Shown: positions 49,520 through 57,879 of the stretch, in pieces
Layout of the letters: each line of letters starts with the position of its first letter
How positions within the stretch are numbered: the first letter of the stretch is position 1
NCBI GenBank assembly: GCA_948567375.1
Contig: OX419757.1
Span: 23,182,732 to 23,246,731, forward strand
Reading direction: 5' to 3'
DNA: 64,000 nt
From: Lunularia cruciata
Taxonomy: Eukaryota > Streptophyta > Marchantiopsida > Lunulariales > Lunulariaceae
Translations under genes and position numbers: made by a program
Notes under the pieces: model-generated
Told to the model about the DNA's origin: nothing
The model's input: only the letters and a program-made list of their open reading frames with translations
Databases searched by the model: none

Positions 49520-49740
49520 ATCTAGGAAGCTTCTTGGGAAGCTTCCCGGCTAGCTTAGCTTGCACCTCAAGTAAATAGCTTCTAGAAGGAAGCTTCTAGA
49601 AGCTTCCAACTAGCTTAGCTTGCACGCCAAGTAGGTGGCTTCTAGAAGGAAGCTTCTTGAGAAGCTTCCTAGTTAACTTGGCTTGCACTCTAAGAAAACG
49701 GCTTGAGGAAGCTTCTTGAGAAGCTTCTCAAGGGCCTTGT
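49520..49740 (+). promoter_or_regulatory. Tandem U3 modules with heat-shock-element-like pentamers
   Basis: The core GAAGCTTC starts at 49526, 49589, 49649 and 49708, a spacing of 59-63 bases. At 49589-49606 the sequence GAAGCTTCTAGAAGCTTC is four perfect alternating GAA/TTC pentamers (GAAnnTTCnnGAAnnTTC), and another TTCTAGAA lies just before it. The other modules hold two or three pentamers each. Such arrays are the binding sites of plant heat-shock factors and occur in the LTRs of some heat-activated retrotransposons. They lie 10-230 bases upstream of the TATA box, as an enhancer should. Confidence 0.6.
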
Positions 49741-49748
49741 ATGCTACC

Positions 49749-49756
49749 TATAAATA
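49749..49756 (+). promoter_or_regulatory. TATA box of the D LTR
   Basis: TATAAATA, conserved in the solo D LTR at 42320-42327, directly downstream of the pentamer array. The U3/R boundary would be about 30 bases further on. Confidence 0.75.
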
Positions 49757-49860
49757 CCAAAGCCAAAGCTCATGCTAGGATTTGGAGTTTTCCCTCATTC
49801 AAGTGTCCCAATGTGAGTTTCCATTCTCCTATTTCTCTCCTCGGATGTGGTCTTTTACAT

Positions 49861-49872
49861 TGGTATCAGAAC
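49861..49872 (+). promoter_or_regulatory. Primer-binding site (initiator tRNA-Met)
   Basis: TGGTATCAGAAC, one base after the LTR end. It matches the TGGTATCAGAGC complement of the plant initiator tRNA-Met 3' end with one change. Confidence 0.88.
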
Positions 49873-50339
49873 GGGAATGGGATGGATGGAGTTTATGGAC
49901 CACCAAATCCACTTCCACCAAACCATTGGGATTTTTACATCCAAATACTACCCAAACATCATTTCACACAGTTCATCACCTTGCACTTTGGACAAGATTT
50001 TTTGCATATGATCACCATATCTGAGTAACCCTTGGTGCTTCCGGTTGTAACTTATGGAGAACGGTAGACATGTTGTTTCTATGTGTTAATAAATTAGATA
50101 GATTGGGAGTGGTGTGATAGAAGAGCAACCATGGCGGCAATACTTGATGTTATCCTTGCTATGCAACAACAAATTGAGCACCTTACTCAATTGTTGGATG
50201 AACAAGATCTTTGACAACAAGAGCAAGGAGAGAGAGTACCAACTCAAGAAGGAGAAGATCAGATCATGTTCCATAAACCCTCATGATCATGTTCCATATC
50301 TCAAATCTTCAATTTGAGAAGGAGAAGATTGGATCAGAG

Positions 50340-51130
50340 CCCCTAAACCTAAGGTATTTGAAGGCAAGAATCTCTCAAGTATAGTGGAGAATTTTGTGTT
50401 TGATTGTGAACGTTATTTTGAAGCTACCAATCTACAAGACCAGCAAAAACAGATTCTCTTGGCTTCTAGCCAATTGGATGGAGTAGCAAAGCTATGGTGG
50501 AGATTCCGAGTGGAGCAAGCCAAACGAGAAATGGTTACACCAATCTTGACATGAGAAAAATTTCAAAAGTGCAATAATTAGTTGGTTCCAAGCTATAAAT
50601 GCCACACGAGCTGCACGGGATAAGTTGACAGAGTTGAAACAGATTGGCTCTGTAAGAAGTTACATTATACTGTTCCAAAACACCATCATGCAAATTTCAG
50701 ATATATTGGAAGGTGAAGCTCTAGATCAATTTGTGAGGGGCTTGAAGTCAGGAACCAAATTAGAGGTAACCATACAAGAGCCACAACACTTGGAGGAAGC
50801 CATGCGGTTGGCCAAACATTTTGATTCCTTGGTGGCAACAACTTGGTCTTGGCCTTGACCTTGACCTCCACAAAGCCTACCAATACACTACACACAAGTG
50901 GAGGAGCCAGCACCAATGGAGATTGATACAATTCAACAAAGACCACTGGGCACGGCAGATAGGGAGAAACTACGACAAAATGGTGGTTGTCTTTATTGTC
51001 TAGTTGGGGCATCGCATTGCTGAATGTCCACTCAAGAATGGACGACCTTGACAATTTGCCCAAGTGGAGGTGTTGGAGCGGAATGATCAGGGAAACAAGG
51101 AATCTCAGTAGGAGAATTTGAGCCACCTAT
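50340..51130 (+). pseudogene. Family D gag
   Basis: Broken plus-strand gag. At 50347-50520: KVFEGKNLSSIVENFVFDCE and ATNLQDQQKQILLASSQLDG, then VAKLWWRFRVEQAKRE. The frame at 50625-50858 holds MTELKQIGSVRSYIILFQNT, FVRGLKSGTKLEVTIQEPQ and LEEAMRLAKHFDSL, typical of retrotransposon gag. A degenerate zinc knuckle (CLYC...GHRIAEC, with a frameshift) lies near 50988-51030. Confidence 0.8.
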
Positions 51131-51179
51131 TGGGAGCTTGATTAGTTCTAATGGGATTGAAGGCTTGATCTATGCAAGT

Positions 51180-51510
51180 TTGCTTCACTTACAAGGTATG
51201 ATATCTAATCGGGGTTGTAGGATTTTGATTGATTTTGATTGATTCTAGAAGTTCAGAAAATTGCATGTCTATGCAAGTAGCAAAGGAATTGGGTATTCCT
51301 ATCAAGCCAGTGATTGGAAGTAGTTTGATGATGGTGGATGGTAGAAAGGGTTCTGCATTCCGTACCTCGCATCTTGTTACCTTCAAGATTGGGAAAGAGT
51401 ATTTGGAGTGTATGAGGTTTGTAGTGGCACCTCTACACTATGATATCATTCTGGGTCTACCTTGGCTTGAACGTTATAAGGTTCAATTTGATTGGATCTA
51501 AGGCCAAATT
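51180..51510 (+). pseudogene. Family D aspartic protease
   Basis: The frame at 51229-51501 (90 residues): ILIDSRSSENCMSMQVAKEL, then GSSLMMVDGRKG, TFKIGKEYLE and DIILGLPWLERY. This is the pepsin-like retroviral protease fold. The active-site triad is DSR in place of DSG, a substitution expected to abolish activity. The flap and the ILGLPWL C-terminal motif are kept. Confidence 0.85.
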
Positions 51511-51583
51511 CAAGTACAACATCAAGGTAGGAATTTTTGATTAGGTTGTCTGGCACCTCTGAGTAAGACACCTAAGAATAGTC

Positions 51584-51763
51584 AGTCCCAAGATGGGAAG
51601 TTTGTCAAGAAGATAGCCATAGAGCAAATCTTGAAGGAAATGGAGTCCCAAGATGGGAAGTTTGCCAAGAAGGCAACCATGGAGCAGGCTTGGAAGAGAG
51701 ATGAGTCCCTAGAAGGGAAGTTTTTTAGTAAAGCAACCATTGAGTAAGCTTTAGAGGAAGATA
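51584..51763 (+). repeat. Three in-frame 60-bp tandem repeats between protease and RT
   Basis: Units at 51584, 51644 and 51704, each 60 bases, encoding SQDGKFVKKIAIEQILKEME, SQDGKFAKKATMEQAWKRDE and a diverged third with a stop. They lie in the protease-RT linker. The first two are more alike than either is to the third. Confidence 0.85.
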
Positions 51764-51769
51764 AGTCTG

Positions 51770-52205
51770 TATTTGCGGTGTGGATCAAGCCGATTGCACA
51801 AGACCAATCTGTGGAGGACCAAGAGCCTCATCAAGTAATGGTTGATCAAATAGTTAAGGAGTTTGCAGATATGTTTCCATACGATCTGCCAAAGGGATTA
51901 CCCTCCGATCAAGGTATGCCCTTCAAGATCAAGTTATTGCCAAGGAGTACTCCAATGAGTAGACCGATCTATCGGCTCTCACCAAAGGAGTTGGAGGAGT
52001 TTTGAACAACACTTACAGAGTTGTTGGAGAAGGACTTCATACGACATAGTACCTCTCCTTGGGGAGCACCGGTACTATTTGTTCCAAAGAAGGATGGAGG
52101 ACTTTGTTTCTGTATTGATTATTGTGGGCTCAATAAGCAAACTGTGAAGAATGCATATCCCTTGCCTCGGATTGATGACTTGGTGCAAGAACTAGAGCAA
52201 CTACT
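51770..52205 (+). pseudogene. Family D reverse transcriptase, truncated
   Basis: N-terminal RT in one frame with one stop (about 52003): [78 protein letters not shown] and [14 protein letters not shown]. It stops before the LDLRSGY motif, so the catalytic Asp residues are absent. At about 52205 it abuts family B gag on the other strand. Confidence 0.85.
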
Positions 52206-52848
52206 ACTTGTGGTGCAACCCTTGCCACCAAAGTATCAGAAGTTCCACCATACTTGCAGCCTTGAGGAGGATGCACAACTTCCTTCACCACCAAATCACT
52301 CTCATCCCCTTCCAAACTCTCCTCCATACAAATTGCAGTCTTGATAGCTTCAACCTTGGAAGAAGGTTTCTCTATCTCACCTTGCTTCTAATTTGTGGTC
52401 TCAATCCTCCCACAAAATTCTTGGTGAGCATGGCCCCTATGCCAATCATAGTAGTCTCCACATCATCTCCACCCTTCCTCAACACTATGAGAAATCTGGA
52501 CTCTAACTTTTCCACTCTTTCCACAGAGACTCTTACTTTCTCTCCATCTCCTTGCTTGAGAAATGTAACCTCACTCATCAATCTCTCATAACTCTCATCA
52601 GGAAGAAAGTTCTCAATGAGTGTTGAAGTCAAAGTCTCCCAAGACTCCTCTTCTCCATCTCTCCTCTCTCTCTTTTGGTATTTTGACTCATACCATGTAA
52701 GTGCTGTATCCTCAAAGAAATCTGGTAATAATAAGGCCCACTCATTCTTCCTCCTCTCATTTTTTCCTATGCAAGCTCTCTTGAAGTCTCTCACAAAGGC
52801 CTCCACATCTTCTCCATCCTTGCCAAAGAAAACCGGAAGTTTCCGCAT
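52206..52848 (-). pseudogene. Family B gag (capsid part)
   Basis: The minus frame 52372-52848 (158 residues): LPVFFGKDGEDVEAFVRDFK, LLPDFFEDTALTWYESKYQK, TSTLIENFLPDESYERLMSE and NFVGGLRPQIRSKV, a gypsy gag with the TALTWY block. It is open at least down to 52206 in shifted frames, then ends against family D. No zinc knuckle is present here; that part of B gag lies at 32720-33060. The two pieces do not overlap. Confidence 0.85.
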
Positions 52849-53073
52849 CTTAACCTCTCACTATTTCTTTCTCTCAATTTTTCTTTTCTTTTCTCTCACT
52901 CAATAACTAATAAATTATGTACATGACTCACACCATTTGAGAGTAATCCACCCTAGGGAACACAAAAGGCTCAGGTTGCTCCAAGATTCCTATAGCAATA
53001 TCAAATCCTAGAGTGCATATTAATCAAACCCTCATGGATAGTTTATCCATAAGTCAAAAGATTATCTCCATTA
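52849..53073 (-). other. Spacer between the B zinc-knuckle ORF and gag
   Basis: About 225 bases of non-coding B sequence. No promoter-like signal that I can support. Confidence 0.4.
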
Positions 53074-53547
53074 CTAATCTTGAGAACTAGCTGATGAAGG
53101 TGGTAGTATTTCTATAGCTGTATTAAGACTCTCTCCAAGATCCTTCACCAAAGTCTCCAAAAGTGATTTTACTCCACTACACTCATGTCCTTTTGGAAGT
53201 CCTTCAACTCCACAAACCTCACACAACTCCTTGGTCTTAGATCTTCTCCCTCCCAATCTTGGTGAAGAAGGTCCAACATGCAAACCCAAGTCAAGTAAGC
53301 CTCTCCTTTCCCTCAATCTCTTGCTCTCAAAAGTCAATGGACATGAACTTGCCTTATGTCCCTTCTCTCCACATAGAAAGCACTTAGACTCACTCTTTCC
53401 TCCAAGTAGTGTAGGTTTTTGGATCCTCTCAACACTCTCTTCAAATTCTATTGTAAACTCTCTTTTCCTCAAATCCACCCCTACAATCACCTCAAACCCT
53501 TGGGGAACCTTGCATAATCTCAATTTCCACTCTTGATGACCCTCCAT
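53074..53547 (-). CDS. Extra family B ORF with two Cys-His clusters, upstream of gag
   Basis: An intact 157-residue minus frame between the B 5' LTR/leader and gag. C56, C59, H64 and C69 form a perfect CX2CX4HX4C zinc knuckle (CFLCGEKGHKASSC). C109, C112, H121 and C123 form a second, different cluster (CX2CX8HXC). The C-terminal ~30 residues look helical (SLLETLVKDLGESLNTAIE). Retrotransposon knuckles normally close gag; here one sits in a separate frame ahead of the capsid. The tail recurs in the plus-strand B fragment at 24530-24670. The knuckle suggests nucleic-acid binding; I do not know the function. Confidence 0.65.
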   Translation of the reverse strand: MEGHQEWKLRLCKVPQGFEVIVGVDLRKREFTIEFEESVERIQKPTLLGGKSESKCFLCGEKGHKASSCPLTFESKRLRERRGLLDLGLHVGPSSPRLGGRRSKTKELCEVCGVEGLPKGHECSGVKSLLETLVKDLGESLNTAIEILPPSSASSQD

Positions 53548-54384
53548 GTTCCCAAGATGAATCTAACCACTCAAATATGCTTTTTGTTGCTCTCAAACTC
53601 CTCATGCATGAGATCTCCACTCTGCAAAATTGACACTTCCTCACAATGTCACTCAAATCTCCCAACCAGTACGTGATAGTCTTCTGAAATTTTTTATACT
53701 TAATCACAACTCCAAAGCGTCCTTCCCTGCAAAATTTCAGATCTTTTCATCAAGCCACTTGGCCTAGACACCTTTCTATTTAGCACACATATTTCAGATT
53801 TGGTCTGAAAACCACTCCCTTCACTTCAAAAACTCATAACTCCCTGCGCAAGCATGATCTCTCTCTAAATTTTGTGGCAGCACATAAAATACAATGTACT
53901 AAATTTTCTTGGAAATTTTTAGGACAATTCACTAAAAATTGAAGAAATGGCAGACTCTGTACAATTTTCCAGAGAGCATGCAGTTGCGGGAGCACTTTAC
54001 CCTATCAACTTTCAAAATTTTTAGCCCGGTGTGCATATTAGCTCTCACAATAATTTCAAGTGTGCTAACTGAAAGATAACCCAAGCTATCATATGTAGAT
54101 ATTTTAAGTCCAAATCTCAAACTTGAGATTTTGCCCAAAATCACGTTAATCCCCAAAATCTGCAATCCACCTCACACAATCTCTCCAATTCCTCTCATGT
54201 ATACAAAATGTACAAAATCACCTCAAAGACATCATAATGAACTACAAGGTATACAAATGGATCTTGGTTCTCTAACATAAGTTCAGCCCTCTCCTCTCCT
54301 AATGTTTTCTCCAAGTGAGCTCTCATAGCCTCCTTTTGCCTAATGTAGAATTGAACGCGGAACATTATCTTGCCTTCTAAAGAG
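53548..54384 (-). other. Untranslated leader of the B element
   Basis: About 840 bases between the primer site and the first ORF. Short frames occur (for example 53932-54165 and 54195-54428, minus) without known motifs. The second contains QKEAMRAHLEKTLGEERAEL and reaches back across the LTR end, so it is probably not a real gene. Confidence 0.5.
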
Positions 54385-54402
54385 GTCCCAACAACGGAAC
54401 TA
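54385..54402 (-). promoter_or_regulatory. Degenerate primer-binding site of B (tRNA-Asp type)
   Basis: TAGTTCCGTTGTTGGGAC on the minus strand a few bases after the LTR end. It matches the tRNA-Asp complement TGGCGCCGTTGCCGGGGA at about 13 of 18 positions, and most differences are C-to-T or G-to-A type, as from methyl-CpG decay. The A element's site at 58570 is perfect at the same offset. Confidence 0.55.
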
Positions 54403-54406
54403 AAAA

Positions 54407-54638
54407 TGTGAGCCGGCCTGTCTCTCACTCAGGATGAACCTTTGATGGCTATTATGGTAGTGCACCATGGACTAAGAAGGCAAGGAACCCCAACTCCATC
54501 ATACTCCTTCAAGGCTAACACTCCAAGACTCAAGACATTGCTCACTAGAGAACTCAATGAGAGAGAGATAGTTGCCAATGAAAGGATGATGAGTACCTCC
54601 TCACCACTTGTTTATATACTTGTGAAATAGTTATGTAC
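54407..54638 (-). mobile_element. Family B 5' LTR, terminal part
   Basis: The minus-strand LTR end (TGTGAGCCGGCCTGTC on the plus strand) at 54407, with about 230 bases of LTR up to 54638, where an A LTR is inserted. About 97 percent identical by eye to 26928-27141, far closer than to the other B LTRs here. I take it as the partner of that 3' LTR. The rest of this LTR should lie beyond the right edge. Confidence 0.8.
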
Positions 54639-54766
54639 TGTGACAACCCAACAAATATCACTTTTGCGGTAATCGGGTAAGTAAAGTTTGTTCCTGCAGA
54701 GATACAAGTCAGAATTGGTCAAATACAAAGTCAAACAATACCAATGTAGTTCTTCTTGGTTGCATT
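54639..54766 (-). mobile_element. Family A LTR end (minus), cut by another A element
   Basis: The last ~128 bases of a minus-strand A LTR (TGTGACAACCC... on the plus strand), matching 2529 onwards and 27142 onwards. It is inserted in the B LTR, with TGTAC at 54634-54638 as the likely target duplicate. At 54767 it is interrupted head-on by the start of a plus-strand A LTR; GCATT (54762-54766) is the likely target of that second insertion. Confidence 0.75.
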
Positions 54767-55152
54767 TGTGGTGCCCACATTTTTTGTTTTTTTTCAAAAT
54801 AGAGAAGAAGAATTGTATAGAGAAGTCGATTGTGCCTGTATGGCCAAAGAAGGCAAAGAAAAGAGTCTTCAGGATGAAACCCAAAGTAAAGTGACTTCGG
54901 GTCATAAGGTGAAGTACTCGAAAATGCCGTGTCAGCATACAACCCAAAGTAAGGAGTCTTTGTATTGGGGGGAGCTCAACCCGAGGTGAAGTCTGTCTAA
55001 CAACCTTTCATCGGGGCGAGAAATTCAAGAAGGGACCGTTCAAAATTGGCGGCCCATATGCGCGAAGTACGATTGACAATGACAGGTGCATGCAGGAGAT
55101 GTGATTTCTTGGTAGAAACTTGAATTGAAGAGAGACAAAGAAAGCGCAACTC

Positions 55153-55160
55153 TATAAAAA
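55153..55160 (+). promoter_or_regulatory. Upstream TATA motif in the A LTR
   Basis: TATAAAAA, 27 bases before the ATG at 55180. Conserved in sequence and spacing at 579-586 (minus). A transcript starting ~30 bases downstream would begin about at that ATG, which favours the methionine at 55315 (start of MTGGGKK) as the real start codon. Confidence 0.5.
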
Positions 55161-55179
55161 TTGAGCTCACAACGAAGCA

Positions 55180-56193
55180 ATGTTGAGCAATTTTCCTTTG
55201 CCGTTGAGAAGTTGTCCTGCAAGTGATTGTGGGAAGGGAAATAGAGTGGAAGACGCGCTAGTGTGTAAGGGAAAAGTTGCAAGAGTGGAAACAAGAGATA
55301 GTGAGAAAGCAGAAATGACGGGAGGAGGAAAGAAGAACTCCAAATTCGCAGTGAGGAATCATGCGATTTGGAGGTTAGATGTAATCGCAAGAATCAAAGT
55401 CTTGAGCCAACTTTGGATTACATTCTTTGCATGGAACTGGAATGTTAGTTTTCCAAGTTTCATGACTGAGATCATCGAGAGCAAGTGTCTTGATGGACCC
55501 GAGGAAGAAGAGAAGAGAGGAAATCAGGCTTGCTGGACAGAGTCAGATTGGAGATTAGTACTCAAGAAGGAAGCAAGCATGGAGCAGGGTGCCACGTTCT
55601 TGGGGAAGGGAGAGATAGCCAAAGAAACGCAAGAAGTGAGGGATGCATTCTCGTCAAAGTGGACGAAAAATGGATACAAAGTTGAGAGCTATAAAGATCC
55701 TATCAAGAGGGAGATTGTGAGTGCTCTGATGGCCATCCTGAAGCCGGAGAGAACAACCTATGTGATGAAACACCAAGCGGTGTTCTTTCACAAATTGTTT
55801 GCAGGAGAACCAATCAATTGGGCAAGGTGTTTCCATGGGAGAACAAGACAAATGGTAAGGAATCTATGGGATAAATTGCCTCCACATTACATCATGCCGT
55901 TTGCAGCCCATTTCGACTTTGGGTTAAATTTGCTGAACTCGGCGGAGCGCAGTAGAATGGTGTTGCATTTCCATCCCGATTTAAGAAGACAAGTCAATGT
56001 TGAGGAGCAGCAGTACATCTTACAAATCAGAAGCACAGATGAGTACTACAAGAAGACGGGGAAGAATGTGGAGATAGAAGCGAGTACTCCAAAATCAAAG
56101 AAGCAAAGTCGGCAGGGTGAAGCCAAAGATAAGATGAAACCTCGGAAGACCAGGAGAGGAAACCCGAGGCGAGGAATGGTGGTAATCGAGTAA
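55180..56193 (+). CDS. LTR-borne protein, N-terminal domain (337 residues)
   Basis: The open N-terminal part of the LTR-embedded frame. Residues ~45-340 form a globular-looking, Trp-rich domain: AVRNHAIWRLDVIARIKVL, LWITFFAWNWN, FMTEIIESKCLDGPEE, WTESDWRLV, KDPIKREIVSALMAILK, RTTYVMKHQAVFFHKLF, INWARCFHGRTRQMVRNLW and MPFAAHFDFGLNLLNSAE. A basic tail follows (KSKKQSRQGE, KPRKTRRGN). It ends at TAA (56191), after which the same frame continues with meaningful sequence, so the stop is probably a mutation. No signal peptide or membrane segment is apparent. The order and core motifs recur in three older relics in the window. The function is unknown; an accessory, gag-like or replication-associated role is a guess. 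Confidence 0.7.
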   Translation: MLSNFPLPLRSCPASDCGKGNRVEDALVCKGKVARVETRDSEKAEMTGGGKKNSKFAVRNHAIWRLDVIARIKVLSQLWITFFAWNWNVSFPSFMTEIIESKCLDGPEEEEKRGNQACWTESDWRLVLKKEASMEQGATFLGKGEIAKETQEVRDAFSSKWTKNGYKVESYKDPIKREIVSALMAILKPERTTYVMKHQAVFFHKLFAGEPINWARCFHGRTRQMVRNLWDKLPPHYIMPFAAHFDFGLNLLNSAERSRMVLHFHPDLRRQVNVEEQQYILQIRSTDEYYKKTGKNVEIEASTPKSKKQSRQGEAKDKMKPRKTRRGNPRRGMVVIE

Positions 56194-57755
56194 GAAGACA
56201 AAGACTCAAAAGGTGAAGCCGAGTGCAAGTCCAAAGATTTGGAACGCAAGGAGGAGCCCGAGCTAACGCTACAAAGTGGAGATACGAGTAGTAACAGCGA
56301 TGAAGGTGGAGAAATGACGTCGGTGCCAGCTGCTGCAGAGGAGGAAGAAGAAGTGCAGGCGGAGATCGAGGCCGAGGACAACACAAAGTTGGAGGATGAG
56401 ATACCCGAGGTTGAAGAAAAGGTGATTGTGATTCAGAGGGGAGTCCACTCAAGACGCAAGGCGAAGTGTGATGCAGGTCCGAGTAAAGTAAAAGAAGAAA
56501 TGAACGAAAGCTCGGGAAGTGAGGCATCAATTCTAATATAAAGACTTCAGAGACAAAGGCAAGTATCGGGTGAACACAAAGTGAGAAGGGAGATTGCTAC
56601 GCAAGAAGAGGTAGTAGCGAGCGATGGAGTAGAGTACCTGTGTGAGGTTGTGTGTCCACTACTAATGAAATTGGAGCACAAGAAGAAGGAAATGCAGTCA
56701 ACTTGTCCAAAAGTGAAGACTGTGTTGCAGGTCTTAGCGCGATTAGGAGAAGAGAACTTGGAGTTGAAGAAAATCATAACCCGAGGTGAGGAGGAAAGTG
56801 AAGTACTACGAGTGGAGGCAGTAGTGAAGACTCAGGTAATTGAAGACTTGAAGAGAGAAGTGAGATATCAAGGAGAGCTTGTTAAGAAGAGTGACATAGC
56901 AAGGGAAAGGCAAGTAGCAGAATATGAGATTTTGAAGTAGCTGTTTGTTGATTCACGAGTAGAACTTATCCATGCTATGGCAAGGGTAGCGACGAAGGAC
57001 CAAGAGCTTGATAGGGTGATGGAGAATGTAGAAGAGAAGAAGCAGCTCTAGCAAAGAGAGTTAGCAGCACAATATAGGGAAGAAGAGAGATTACGAGAGT
57101 TACTTCGCAATCAAGAAGAGAAGATTGTACAGAAGGAGAAGGAGAAGGAAACGGTGAAAGCCGAGTTCAAAGCAGAGTTGGCAATGTACAGGGAGGATTG
57201 GCTTGCAAATCAAGAGCGAGAAAAAAAATGCAATTGGAGCCATTGAAGGAGATTGTCCTCAGGATGAACGCAATGTTGAGTATAGAGGCTAGTGTTTGAA
57301 TTGAAGAGACAAGGCTGCACAAGTTGAAATTGTTGGTGCAAGAGACAAGGCAAAGACATGCAAAAGATACCGATTTGAATGCGCTGCTGATAAGTCTCAG
57401 AACTCGTGTAGATAGGACAATATTAGAGGTAGAAGATAATATCACAATTTGATTAGACTTAGTAAAGTTGGAGATAGATAAACTTTGGAAGGATGTTAGA
57501 GCCAAACCCAAAGTAGATGAAGTAGGAGTGCAGATGTCTTCAGAGTTACCATTGGAGACATTGGAGAAGAGTGGGTTGAGAAATGAAGGTTTAGAAGGAT
57601 TACCCACTAGTGTAATTTCAGATCAGGAAAGAGAATTGCTGGATCTGGTAGAAGAAGTAGAAGATGTGAAACTTGAGGGTAGAGTAGTGGGAAGTAAATT
57701 TACTTTGGGTTCGGGTTTGAAAGCTGATGACGAAGTAGACATCGGATCGGATTAG
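56194..57755 (+). pseudogene. LTR-borne protein, acidic linker and coiled-coil half (broken)
   Basis: Continues in the same frame as 55180-56193 after one stop. An acidic Ser/Glu region follows (56239-56541, with AAAEEEEEVQAEIEAED), then a long Glu/Lys/Arg coiled coil (56581-57230, with ELVKKSDIARERQVAEYEIL and EKEKETVKAEFKAELAMY). There are stops at 56539, 56938 and about 57049, and a frameshift in the A-run near 57220. It then continues in another frame to a stop at 57755 (EVGVQMSSELPLETLEKSGL, GSKFTLGSGLKADDEV). The terminal part is preserved in the solo LTRs at 27917-28159 and 3448-3729. The whole protein would have been about 850 residues. Confidence 0.65.
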
Positions 57756-57871
57756 TAACAGTTTTGAGATTTGAAGAGGCAGATATGAAGGGGTGCATGG
57801 TCATTTTGGATCTGCAGGTTAGAAGAGTTGTTGTAGAACGGTATAGTTGTTAGAACTGTTGATTGCTTCAC

Positions 57872-57879
57872 TACTTAAG
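57872..57879 (+). promoter_or_regulatory. Second TATA-like motif of the A LTR, after the frame
   Basis: TACTTAAG here, TATTTAAG in the solo LTR at 27811-27818 and TATTTAAAAG at 3194-3202 (both minus), in the same context about 690 bases before the LTR end. All three complete copies keep it, including those that lost the upstream TATA, so it is the better candidate for the promoter of the genomic RNA. Confidence 0.5.

Larger units (their letters stand above)
49435..49859 (+). mobile_element. Family D 5' LTR
   Basis: 425 bp, TGTAACAATATGG...GTCTTTTACA, followed at once by an initiator-Met primer site. The U3 contains four ~60-bp tandem modules with AAGCTT-centred inverted repeats, then a TATAAATA box. 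Identity to the solo LTR at 42032 is high over the whole length. Intact boundaries make this the 5' LTR of the element truncated at 52205. Confidence 0.92.
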
